DNA from: DAOUJI01 sp965224415
Lineage (GTDB): Bacteria; Chloroflexota; Dehalococcoidia; Lucifugimonadales; JAGWBF01
NCBI GenBank assembly: GCA_965224415.1
Contig: CBDCZB010000005.1
Coordinates: 248,001 to 312,000 of the forward strand
Direction: 5' to 3'
DNA length: 64,000 nt
Made by a program: the position numbers and the translations under genes. Below are positions 26,364 through 34,044 of the stretch, piece by piece (position 1 is the stretch's first letter; each line of letters starts with the position of its first letter). The notes beneath the pieces are model-generated. The model saw only the letters and a program-made list of their open reading frames with translations, searched no databases and was not told where the DNA came from.

Positions 26364-26933
26364 ATGGCGCGAATACCTTTGATGACTCGGGAACGACTCA
26401 GTCCCGAGGACCAGAAATACTGGGACGACATTGCGTCCAGCCGGGGGCGCGGGAACGTTGGGGCGCCCCATGCCCTGATTCTCAACGCTCCCAAGCTGTC
26501 GGGGTTGGTGGGGCCGCTCGGCGCTCATGTGCGGTTTGAGGGGGACATTCCCAACGAGCTGCGCGAGGTGGCGATACTCACCGTGGCCAAGGAAATCAAG
26601 TCCCAGTACGAGTTCACCCAGCACGTCCACATGAGCCAGGCGGCCGGGGTCTCCCTGGATACGGTGAACGTCATACGCGACGGGAAGCACCCCGACGGTC
26701 TACAGGGTGACGAAGCCATGGTATCCCGCTTCGTCGTGGAGCTGATGCGGGACCGTAAGGTGTCCGACGCCACGTTCCAAGCGGTCAGGAACAAGTTCGG
26801 CGACCAGGACACCCTGGAGTTGACCGGGCTTATCGGCTATTACATGGCGTTGGCCAACTTCCTGCAGGTCTTCGAGCTTGAGCTGGACGCGGACTCGAAG
26901 GCTGAGCTCCCCGACGGCCTCCCGGCGGGATAA
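26364..26933 (+). CDS. Carboxymuconolactone decarboxylase (CMD/AhpD-like) family protein
   Basis: The 189-residue protein has the all-helical CMD layout: ...LVGPLGAHVRFEGDIPNELREVAILTVAKEI, then SQYEFTQHVHMSQAAGVS and a VELMRDRKVSDATFQAVRNKFG helix pair. The redox CxxC of AhpD is absent (SQYEF occupies that place), so it belongs with the non-peroxidase members related to gamma-carboxymuconolactone decarboxylase. It ends the plus-strand array behind AGGAGG, 21 bases after the last SDR. It may decarboxylate or isomerise a pathway intermediate, an inference from position. Confidence 0.82.
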   Translation: MARIPLMTRERLSPEDQKYWDDIASSRGRGNVGAPHALILNAPKLSGLVGPLGAHVRFEGDIPNELREVAILTVAKEIKSQYEFTQHVHMSQAAGVSLDTVNVIRDGKHPDGLQGDEAMVSRFVVELMRDRKVSDATFQAVRNKFGDQDTLELTGLIGYYMALANFLQVFELELDADSKAELPDGLPAG

Positions 26934-27102
26934 ACCTAAGCGGGTCCCGCTGGAAAACGTCCTTTACCGCAGGTGAGGAGATGCCCAGCGCCTCATGATT
27001 TCCGTCTGCCCTTGTGGTTCACCAGTGAACTCCTAATGGATTTGTGTATCGCAAAAGAGGGTTTGGTGACACACAAAGCTCATTGCGCTGAATCTATGAA
27101 CC

Positions 27103-28233
27103 TCAAAACACATCCCGTCCTTCCGCGATGTTAAGCAATCTTGCGAAAGCCAGGGTTGCGGGACGACGACCACTGGATTGTCTGAGCACTCTAAGCAAAC
27201 CACTATCTCGCAAAACACGCAGTATACGATTCGCTGTGGGTTTTGCGATGTCAACCTTGTCGGCGAACTCCGACGCCCGGAATATCGGATTGCTGAATAT
27301 CCAATCAAGCGCCCGCCCACTGTATTGGGAGCGGGTGTTCTCCACAGTCCACTCCCTAAGCTCGTTGTAAAGGTCCAGAATGCTTTGGGCCTTTGATTGA
27401 TTCATTCGTGATTGTTCAGTTATGGCTTTCAGAAAAAATTCGCACCAACCGGTCCAGTCATCATCCCGAGACACCGCCATCAAGCGGTCGTAATACTCTT
27501 CACGATTAAGCTCCAGATACTCACTAATATAAAAGTGTGGGTATGAGAGGAGGCCTTTCGAAACCATGAAGAGTGGAACTATCAGTCGTCCAATTCTTCC
27601 GTTTCCATCCAGGAAGGGATGTATACCCTCGAATTCAGCATGGACGATCGCAAGATGAACCAGTATGTCACGCGGCGGTTCATGCAAATATGACTCCCAT
27701 GCACCCATAGCGGAGTCTAGTTCTTCAACCGGACAGGGAATGAAGTCAGCATTTTCAATGGCGCTGCCAGGAGGCCCAATCCAAACACTGTCTGGAATCC
27801 GTCGATAATCACCTGGAGCCTTGTCATATCCTCGTACACACTGCATCAGTTCGAAATAGGCACTTCGAATTAGCCTTTGCGATAGCGGTATCTCCAGCAT
27901 CAATTCTATCGCTGTATACAGTGCAATCCGATAATTTAAAACTTCGTTTATATTGGCTCTTACAGAAGCGCTTTCGCCCGAAGCCTCGCCTTCAGCCTCG
28001 AATGTTAGGACTTCTGTTAGCGTTGTCACAGTTCCTTCTATACGGTTGGATAGAACGGCCTCTTGTGAGGCGAGCGGTGACAATAGGACCTGAATATTAG
28101 GAATTCCGTACAGCATAGCTTTATAAGCCGCTACGGCAGCGTGAGCCGGGCCAATCATCGGCAACAAACGTTCCCAATCTATACCCTTGGGCGGAAAGCG
28201 TCCCACACGATAGGTCACCGGCGCCATAGACAT
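27103..28233 (-). CDS. Fic domain protein, class II (probable AMPylator) with C-terminal winged helix
   Basis: Starting at the ATG at 28233 (GGGGG 5 bases upstream) the protein has 376 residues. An N-terminal inhibitory helix motif S-N-R-I-E-G (62-67) supplies the auto-inhibitory Glu. The Fic core motif HPFLDGNGRIGR (H205-R216) carries the catalytic His and Arg fingers. A C-terminal winged-helix (ASEFADKVDIAKPTANRILRVLRDSGL) may bind DNA. Fic enzymes transfer AMP or other groups to proteins. The reading frame continues upstream to 28416, but that part is low-quality and unlike the family. The gene is less GC-rich than its neighbours and stands alone, suggesting acquisition. The target is unknown. 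Confidence 0.88.
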   Translation of the reverse strand: MSMAPVTYRVGRFPPKGIDWERLLPMIGPAHAAVAAYKAMLYGIPNIQVLLSPLASQEAVLSNRIEGTVTTLTEVLTFEAEGEASGESASVRANINEVLNYRIALYTAIELMLEIPLSQRLIRSAYFELMQCVRGYDKAPGDYRRIPDSVWIGPPGSAIENADFIPCPVEELDSAMGAWESYLHEPPRDILVHLAIVHAEFEGIHPFLDGNGRIGRLIVPLFMVSKGLLSYPHFYISEYLELNREEYYDRLMAVSRDDDWTGWCEFFLKAITEQSRMNQSKAQSILDLYNELREWTVENTRSQYSGRALDWIFSNPIFRASEFADKVDIAKPTANRILRVLRDSGLLRVLRQSSGRRPATLAFARLLNIAEGRDVF

Positions 28234-28592
28234 TGGGCCCCCAGTTTTTTCATTGAGCGTCTGTCCGCACCTGGCCCCGCACCAACTTGGGCAGCGACGC
28301 ATTCCGGTGGGGCGATATTTTTGATGGGGTTTCGGTGACTGCAATTCTATCACGGAGCATCGATACAAGCTCTTGGTAGGCGTTGGGTACAGGGGCATGG
28401 GCCTTACCGAATTCATCTGCTGGAAGTCACTCTTTCTTAGTGACGCTCTTAAGGCGAATTTACCCTTAAGCCAGATCGCCCAGAAGCCAATGGTCGCCCC
28501 ATCAACCGACGATTTCTCGACAAGGGCCGCGCCTACGACTATAATCAGCTAAATTTAGACCCTGACTGGCAGTCGCACTCGGGGAGGCAAGC
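28234..28592. other. Intergenic region between Fic gene and monooxygenase
   Basis: The 359 bases hold the open but unsupported N-terminal extension of the Fic frame and a sigma-70-like promoter (28517-28545) for the plus-strand gene at 28593. I see no further gene or RNA. Confidence 0.6.
28517..28545 (+). promoter_or_regulatory. Sigma-70-type promoter for the 28.6-33.9 kb gene run
   Basis: TCGACA (28517-28522) and TATAAT (28540-28545) are separated by 17 bases, a near-consensus pair. The ATG of the monooxygenase is 48 bases downstream and has a GGGAGG site. Confidence 0.6.
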
Positions 28593-29828
28593 ATGTTTGT
28601 CGGATATTTCACCGAACGCCCATATCAGGACCCTGCGTCGGGCTATTTCGGCGCCACGGGAAGGCCCATTGCAGACCTGGACGTAAGCAACGATTCCTAT
28701 GATGCGGTGATCGGGGCCAACCTCTACAACCGCTACCTGGACGAGAAGATATACGCCGAGGAGATGGGCTTCGACGGGCTGATGCTCAATGAGCACCACA
28801 GCACTCCCTTCTGCATGGGGGGCGCCATGAACGTGGAAGCCTCCATCCTGGCCAGGGTCACCAACCGCGCCAAGATATGCCTTCTGGGCAACGTGCTGCC
28901 TATCTGGGACGACCCGCTGTGGCTGGTCGAACAGCTTGCCATGATAGACATGATCTCCGAAGGCCGCTTGGTGTCCGGCTGGGTGCGGGGCACAGGCCGG
29001 GAGAGCGTCGCCCACAATATGTCTCCGCCCGACAACTGGGAAAGGTTCCAGGAGGCCCACGAGTTCATCGTTAAGGCATGGTCCGAGCCTGGCCCCTTCA
29101 GGTGGGAAGGCAAGCACTACCAGTACCGCTACGTCAACCCCTGGGTCCGGCCCTACCAGCAGCCCCACCCGCCTATCTGGCTTCCGGGAGTGGTCAGCAG
29201 GGACTCCCTGCTGTGGGCGGCCGAGAAGCGCATACCCTACATAATGCTCTCCACTCAACTTGAGGCCACCGGCAAAGCCTTCCAGGAATACCACGACCGG
29301 GCCGCTGAACTGGGTTACCAGTCAGGTTCACAGAATATCGGGTACCTGTGGAAGGTCCACGTGGATGAGACCGAAGAGCTTGCGGAGGCCGCCGGGAGGA
29401 AATACGTACAGGGTCCCAGTAACCCGTTCCTGGCCGGCAACGAGGGCTCCCAGAACCCCGCAATCGCCCAGCTGCCGGGACTGACCTCCAAGAAGCGTGT
29501 GCTGCCCACCCAGAACGTCGCTACGGCGGCGAGGGGCGGCGTCTACTCCACGTCCTACGAGTCCCAGGTCGAAGGCTACCAGATTGTCACGGGAACGCCG
29601 GACACCGTGCTGCCCAAGATACGCCACGTCCTGGAGTACCTGCGCCCCGGCAGCGTCTTCTTCTGGGACGGCGACGGCGCCATGGACCATGACGACGCAA
29701 TGCGCAGCCTCCGGCTTATGGGGCAGGAAGTGCTTCCCGCCGTGCGCGAGATGGCCAAAGAGTTGGAGCTTGACGGGCCGTTCGAGGTGAGCCCGGCCAC
29801 GGGGGAGCGTTTCGAAGACGCCCAGTAG
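28593..29828 (+). CDS. Luciferase-like (LLM class) flavin-dependent monooxygenase
   Basis: The 411-residue protein starts MFVGYFTERPYQDP and carries the LLM motifs EEMGFDGLMLNEHHS, GNVLPIWDDPLWLVEQLAMIDMISEGRLVSGWVRG and QQPHPPIWLPG. It has the length and layout of the long LLM group (like limonene or alkanesulfonate monooxygenase relatives). It probably uses reduced flavin and O2. It has its own promoter and GGGAGG site and opens a run that continues into the CoA-transferase, ThDP enzyme and formyl-transfer genes. The substrate is unknown. The downstream genes suggest a compound that yields a short CoA-activated acid. Confidence 0.88.
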   Translation: MFVGYFTERPYQDPASGYFGATGRPIADLDVSNDSYDAVIGANLYNRYLDEKIYAEEMGFDGLMLNEHHSTPFCMGGAMNVEASILARVTNRAKICLLGNVLPIWDDPLWLVEQLAMIDMISEGRLVSGWVRGTGRESVAHNMSPPDNWERFQEAHEFIVKAWSEPGPFRWEGKHYQYRYVNPWVRPYQQPHPPIWLPGVVSRDSLLWAAEKRIPYIMLSTQLEATGKAFQEYHDRAAELGYQSGSQNIGYLWKVHVDETEELAEAAGRKYVQGPSNPFLAGNEGSQNPAIAQLPGLTSKKRVLPTQNVATAARGGVYSTSYESQVEGYQIVTGTPDTVLPKIRHVLEYLRPGSVFFWDGDGAMDHDDAMRSLRLMGQEVLPAVREMAKELELDGPFEVSPATGERFEDAQ

Positions 29829-29868
29829 CCCGGTATAGACAGGCGCTGTCTAAAGTCTTTCCAAGATT

Positions 29869-29908
29869 CACCCTCACCACCCCAGCCCTCTCCCGTCGAG
29901 GGATAGGG
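29869..29908 (+). repeat. R1 palindrome (imperfect)
   Basis: ACCCTCACCACCCCAGCCCTCTCCC is followed by CGAGGGATAGGGAG. It sits between the monooxygenase and CaiB-like genes. The downstream arm is interrupted. Confidence 0.55.
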
Positions 29909-29931
29909 AGCAGTTGCAACAGGAGCCGTCA

Positions 29932-31176
29932 TTGACCGCAAACGGCGCTGAACAATCGAATGGCGGGCCCCTCGAGGGGATCCGAGCGCTGGACTGGACG
30001 ATGTGGCAGCTTGGGCCTGTGGCGGCAGAGATGATGGGCGACATGGGCGCCGACGTGATAAAGATAGAGCCCCTGGACGGCGACGCCGGGCGCAATCTGC
30101 TACAGGCTACGACCATAAAGGCTGACCTCGCCTCGGGCCGGAACGCCTACTTTGAGGCCAACAACCGCAACAAGAGGGGTTTCGCCGTCAACTTGAAGGT
30201 GCAGGAAGGGCGAGACCTAGTCTACAAGCTGGTGGAGTCCGCCGACGTGTTCGTACAGAACTACCGGGAAGGCGTGGCGGAGCGCCTGGGCATGGACTAC
30301 GAGACCCTGCGGAAAATCAACCCAGCTCTCATATACGCATCGGCCACCGGATATGGCTCCAAAGGCGAAGAGTCCCGCCGCCCCTCCTTTGACGGCACAG
30401 GCCAAGCCCGCAGCGGCCTCATGATGTCCGGCACTCCGCTGGGCGGAGAACCGGTCCGGGTCGGGGGAGGAATCTCCGACCAGATAGCCGGCATAATGCT
30501 CTGCCTGGGTGTGCTGGCGGCTCTGGTCTCCCGCTCCAACAGCGGCAAAGGGCAAATGGTTGAGACATCCCACCTGTCTGCCAACATGTGGCTCCAGGGC
30601 AGCAGCCTGAACATGAGCCTGATGTCGGGCACGTCCTCGGCTCCCTTCGACCGGAAGTCCCCCGTAAATCCCCTCACCAACACCTACCGCTGCCAGGACG
30701 GGCGTTGGATACAACTCATGCACATGCAGCCCGACCGGTACTGGCAGGGCTTCACCGAGGTCCTGGGCATAACGGAGCTGCTGGAGGACCCGAGGTTCGA
30801 GAGCATGGCGAGCCGCAGGGAACACGGCCCTGAGTTGGCCCGCATCCTGGACGAGCGTTTCTCCACCAAGCCCTACGACGAGTGGGACAACGCCTTCAAG
30901 GCCAAGGGCGACTTCATCTACGACAAAGTCCAGAACCTGTCGGACCTCGCCAACGACCCACAGGTCATCGCGAACAACTTCATAGCCACTTTCGACCACC
31001 CTGTGTTGGGGGCCACCAAGATGTGCAGCCATCCCAACATCTACAGCGAGACTCCCGCAGGCATCTGGAGGGAGGCCCCCGAACTGGGTCAACACACCGA
31101 GCTAATCATGGTGGAAGAGCTGGGCTACACGTGGGACGACGTGGAGAAGTTCCGGGAAGCGGGCGCAATCCTATAG
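29932..31176 (+). CDS. Family III CoA-transferase (CaiB/BaiF, formyl-CoA transferase-like)
   Basis: From the TTG at 29932 (CAGGAG six bases upstream) the protein has 414 residues. Motifs are LEGIRALDWTMWQLGPVAAEMMGDMGADVIKIEP at the N-terminus, NKRGFAVNLK, a catalytic-Asp segment GGGISDQIAGI (D183 by position, matching the GDSNSG aspartate of formyl-CoA transferase) and a GKGQMVETS motif. Such enzymes move CoA between a carboxylate and an acyl-CoA through aspartyl intermediates, forming an interlocked dimer. It lies just before a ThDP enzyme of the oxalyl-CoA decarboxylase type, which suggests formyl-CoA or a 2-hydroxyacyl-CoA as partner. The true substrate is not shown by sequence. Confidence 0.88.
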   Translation: MTANGAEQSNGGPLEGIRALDWTMWQLGPVAAEMMGDMGADVIKIEPLDGDAGRNLLQATTIKADLASGRNAYFEANNRNKRGFAVNLKVQEGRDLVYKLVESADVFVQNYREGVAERLGMDYETLRKINPALIYASATGYGSKGEESRRPSFDGTGQARSGLMMSGTPLGGEPVRVGGGISDQIAGIMLCLGVLAALVSRSNSGKGQMVETSHLSANMWLQGSSLNMSLMSGTSSAPFDRKSPVNPLTNTYRCQDGRWIQLMHMQPDRYWQGFTEVLGITELLEDPRFESMASRREHGPELARILDERFSTKPYDEWDNAFKAKGDFIYDKVQNLSDLANDPQVIANNFIATFDHPVLGATKMCSHPNIYSETPAGIWREAPELGQHTELIMVEELGYTWDDVEKFREAGAIL

Positions 31177-31191
31177 GCAGGGCAAGTGCAC

Positions 31192-31268
31192 CCTCACCCC
31201 AGCCCCCTCCCGTCAAGAGACCTTCGCCTAACCTCTTCCCTCCTGAGGGGGAAGATTGAGATGGCGGG
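31192..31268 (+). repeat. R1-type repeat pair
   Basis: CCCTCACCCCAGCCCCCTCCC and a nearby inverted arm (CCTCTTCCCTCCTGAGGGGG) lie between the CaiB-like and ThDP genes. The element is degenerate but clearly related to the R1 copies elsewhere. Confidence 0.5.
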
Positions 31269-31303
31269 ATAGAAGGGCAGTCCAAAATTGGAAGGGAGAA
31301 AGC

Positions 31304-32947
31304 ATGGCTGAAGTAACGGGAGCCTACCTGGGCGCCAGGGCGCTCCAACAAGAGGGAGTGGACACCTTCTTCTACATCCTGTCGGCGCCGTTGGTCGCCG
31401 ACTGCCTGGACGTGGGCATCCGGGGCATTTCCGTGCGCAACGAGACCGCGGCAGGCATGATGGCTCACGGGTACAGCCGAGTCACCGGCAGGCCAGGAGT
31501 GGTCCTATCGTCCCACGGCCCCGGGACGGCCAATGTGGTGCCGGCGGTGGCCAATGCCATGGCCGACGCCTGCCCGGTGGTAAACTGCGGCGCATCGGCC
31601 AACCTGAGAGACCGGCACGTTGAGGTCTTCCAGGAGATGGACCAGGTGGCCATCATGCGGCCCGTCACCAAGTGGGCCCACCAGGTCACCCACACCGAGA
31701 AGATTCCACAACTGGTCAGCACGGCTTTTCGCCATGCCCTGGCACCTCCCCACGGGGCCGTATACCTAGACTTCCCCAACGACATAGTGAACGCCAAGGT
31801 GGAGGACATAGACTGGGAGCATCCCTCCCATCAACCCTCCCATTACCGCACCGAGGCCAGGCCCTATGGAGACCCGGCTCTGGTGAAGGAGGCAGTAGAC
31901 CTTCTGGCCAAAGCCGAGAAGCCTCTGCTGGTTACGGGCAGCGGGGTTTTCTGGTCTCAGGCAGCCCACGAGATGCAACAGTTCGTGGACACCACGGGCA
32001 TTCCCTTCTTCACCACTCCCCAGGGCAGGGGAGCCATTCCCGAAGACCACAAGCGGTTCTACGGCGGCTCCCGGTCCATGGCCTTCCGAGAGGCGGACAC
32101 AGTATTGGTGGTCGGCTCCAGGGCCAACGTCATACTCTCCAACCTGCTTCCGCCCCGGTGGAACCCTAACGCCAAGTTCATCATCGTAAATCTGGACCCC
32201 ACGGAAGTCGGCCACAACGCCCCCGCTCAGCTGAGCATCCTGGGCGACGCGAAGGCCGTGTTCAAGCAGCTCACCGACGAGGCCCAGGGCCGGTTCAATC
32301 CCGACGAAGACACACCCTGGATAAGCGCACTAGCCCAACGGGACGCCGTGCGTATGGAGCAGACGGCCGCCGTGATGGACTCTGATGATATGCCCATACA
32401 CCCCCTCAGGCTTTGCCGGGAGGTGCGGGACTTCATTGACCGGGACGCCATCGTCTGCGTGGACGGCCACGAGACCCTGACCTTTGCCCGCCACACCATC
32501 CCTACCTACGTTCCCGGTCACCGCATCAACGCAGGCACCCACGGCACCATGGGCGTGGGCTTGCCCTACGGAGTAGCGGCCAAGGCCGCGAAGCCCGATA
32601 AACAGGTCGTAGTGCTCTGCGGCGACGGCTCCTTTGGCTGGAACGGCATGGAAGTGGACACAATGGTCCGCAACAACCTGCCCGTGCTGGTGGTCATCTG
32701 CAACAACGGCAGCATGACCGGCGCCGACGAGGTGTTCAATCCCCAGAAACATCTGGGGTTCGAGTGCCGCTACGACAAAATCATGGAAGCGGCTGGTGGC
32801 TATGGCGAGATGGTGGACCGGCCCGAGAACATCAGACCCGCGCTGGAAAGGGCGGCCGCTTCTGGGAAGCCCGCTGTGGTCAACGTGATCGTAGACCAGT
32901 ATGCAAAGGGCCAGACACGCATAGGCCTGGACGAATCCCACCATTAG
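31304..32947 (+). CDS. ThDP-dependent enzyme, oxalyl-CoA decarboxylase / 2-hydroxyacyl-CoA lyase type
   Basis: The 547-residue protein has the three-domain plan of the acetolactate synthase superfamily. The N1'-activating Glu is E47 in SVRNETAAGMMAHGYSR. The ThDP-Mg motif is GDG (440-442) to NN (467-468). By eye it is closer to oxalyl-CoA decarboxylase and HACL than to acetolactate synthase: EMDQVAIMRP follows the pattern EMDQMNVARP, and YDKIMEAAGGYG parallels YDMMMEAFGGKG. Those enzymes release formyl-CoA (from oxalyl-CoA, or from 2-hydroxyacyl-CoA). The ATG at 31304 has GGGAG upstream. An upstream in-frame ATG is rejected. It is directly between the CaiB-like gene and a formyl-transfer gene. 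Confidence 0.8.
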   Translation: MAEVTGAYLGARALQQEGVDTFFYILSAPLVADCLDVGIRGISVRNETAAGMMAHGYSRVTGRPGVVLSSHGPGTANVVPAVANAMADACPVVNCGASANLRDRHVEVFQEMDQVAIMRPVTKWAHQVTHTEKIPQLVSTAFRHALAPPHGAVYLDFPNDIVNAKVEDIDWEHPSHQPSHYRTEARPYGDPALVKEAVDLLAKAEKPLLVTGSGVFWSQAAHEMQQFVDTTGIPFFTTPQGRGAIPEDHKRFYGGSRSMAFREADTVLVVGSRANVILSNLLPPRWNPNAKFIIVNLDPTEVGHNAPAQLSILGDAKAVFKQLTDEAQGRFNPDEDTPWISALAQRDAVRMEQTAAVMDSDDMPIHPLRLCREVRDFIDRDAIVCVDGHETLTFARHTIPTYVPGHRINAGTHGTMGVGLPYGVAAKAAKPDKQVVVLCGDGSFGWNGMEVDTMVRNNLPVLVVICNNGSMTGADEVFNPQKHLGFECRYDKIMEAAGGYGEMVDRPENIRPALERAAASGKPAVVNVIVDQYAKGQTRIGLDESHH

Positions 32948-32958
32948 GGGGGCACGCA

Positions 32959-33891
32959 ATGTCCACCGGACTTCGCATAGCAATCATCGGTCAGCAGCCT
33001 TTCGGAGAGAGCGTCCTGAACGCCCTTGCGGAGCGAGGAGAGACTCTTGTGGGGGCCTTCTGTCCACCGGATAGGGAAGGCCGCCCCGCCGACCCTCTAA
33101 AGCAAGCTTCTGACAACCACGAAATCCCCGTATTCCAGTTCCGCCGCATGAGGAGCCAGGAGGCCATAGACGCCTTCGCTGGCCTGAACGTCGACCTCTG
33201 TGTCATGGCTTTCGTAACCGACATCGTCCCCGACGAGATTCTCTTCAACCCCGCCAAAGGCACCATCCAATACCACCCGTCCCTTCTTCCCAGGCACCGG
33301 GGCCCCAGCGCTATAAACTGGCCCATCATTCAAGGGGAGACTCGGACGGGGCTAAGTATATTCTGGCCCGACAAGGGGCTGGACACAGGGCCGGTGCTGC
33401 TCCAGAAAGAAGTTGACATCGGTCCCGACGACACGGTGGGTTCCCTTTACTTCGACAAGCTCTTTCCCTTGGGAGTGGAAGCAATGGTTGAGTCCGTGGA
33501 CCTGGTGGCGGAAGGAAACGCTCCCAGTCTGGTCCAGGACGAGTCCCAGGCCACCTACGAGGGATGGTGCCGCAAAGAGGACGTGACGATAGACTGGAGC
33601 CTGCCCCTGAACGAGATTTACAACCTGATGCGGGGCGGGGACCCTCAACCCGGCGCGGTTACCAGCTTCCAGGGCAAGGAGCTTCAACTTTTCCGCGCTC
33701 GGAAGCACGAAGGCGCAGCCGCAGGGGCTTCAGGCGAGGTGGTAGACGTAAGCGGAGACGGGTTTGCCATTTCCGCACCTGGAGGCACGCTATTCGTCGG
33801 CCGGGTCCAGCCCGAGGGCGGCCGCAAGGTCGTGGCCCCGGAGTGGATGGAATCGGTAGGCCTGAAGGTGGGGGACAAGCTGGGAGAGTAG
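32959..33891 (+). CDS. Stand-alone 10-formyltetrahydrofolate hydrolase/transferase domain (ALDH1L1 N-terminal type)
   Basis: The 310-residue protein starts LRIAIIGQQPFGE and contains YHPSLLPRHRGPSAINW with H106, then LSIFWPDKGLDTGPVLLQKE with D142. These positions match the hydrolase domain of mammalian 10-formyl-THF dehydrogenase residue for residue. A C-terminal FMT-like fold follows (ATYEGWCRKEDVTIDW...). It lacks the Asn two residues before the His that is present in methionyl-tRNA and GAR formyltransferases (Gln-Tyr-His here, as Ile-Tyr-His in ALDH1L1). Folate-linked formyl release or transfer is therefore likely. No aldehyde dehydrogenase domain is attached. It starts 11 bases after the ThDP gene, so both should be co-expressed. 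Confidence 0.8.
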   Translation: MSTGLRIAIIGQQPFGESVLNALAERGETLVGAFCPPDREGRPADPLKQASDNHEIPVFQFRRMRSQEAIDAFAGLNVDLCVMAFVTDIVPDEILFNPAKGTIQYHPSLLPRHRGPSAINWPIIQGETRTGLSIFWPDKGLDTGPVLLQKEVDIGPDDTVGSLYFDKLFPLGVEAMVESVDLVAEGNAPSLVQDESQATYEGWCRKEDVTIDWSLPLNEIYNLMRGGDPQPGAVTSFQGKELQLFRARKHEGAAAGASGEVVDVSGDGFAISAPGGTLFVGRVQPEGGRKVVAPEWMESVGLKVGDKLGE

Positions 33892-33937
33892 GGAACCCTG
33901 CATCCGGGTAGAGATAAGGGAGGCCACACCGTCCCAC

Positions 33938-33963
33938 GTCATTCCGGCCTCCGCCGGAATCCA
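33938..33963 (+). repeat. R2 palindrome
   Basis: GTCA, then TTCCGGCCTCCGCCGGAA, then TCCAG, identical in core to the copy at 22898. It is followed 25 bases later by an R1 element. Confidence 0.75.
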
Positions 33964-33989
33964 GGGCTTCCGCTAAAGCTTGGAATCAC

Positions 33990-34022
33990 CCTCACCCCAA
34001 CCCTCTCCCGTCAAAGGCGAGG
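33990..34022 (+). repeat. R1 palindrome
   Basis: CCCTCACCCCAACCCTCTCCC with a degenerate downstream arm (GGCGAGGGAG). It lies at the 3' convergent junction between the formyl-transfer gene and the third monooxygenase. Confidence 0.65.
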
Positions 34023-34044
34023 GAGTTGTTAGCAGTACAGCATC

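Noticed and set aside
28234..28416. N-terminal extension of the Fic protein
   Set aside because: The extension is Pro/Cys/Arg-rich and unlike Fic proteins, and a better start with a GGGGG leader exists at 28233.
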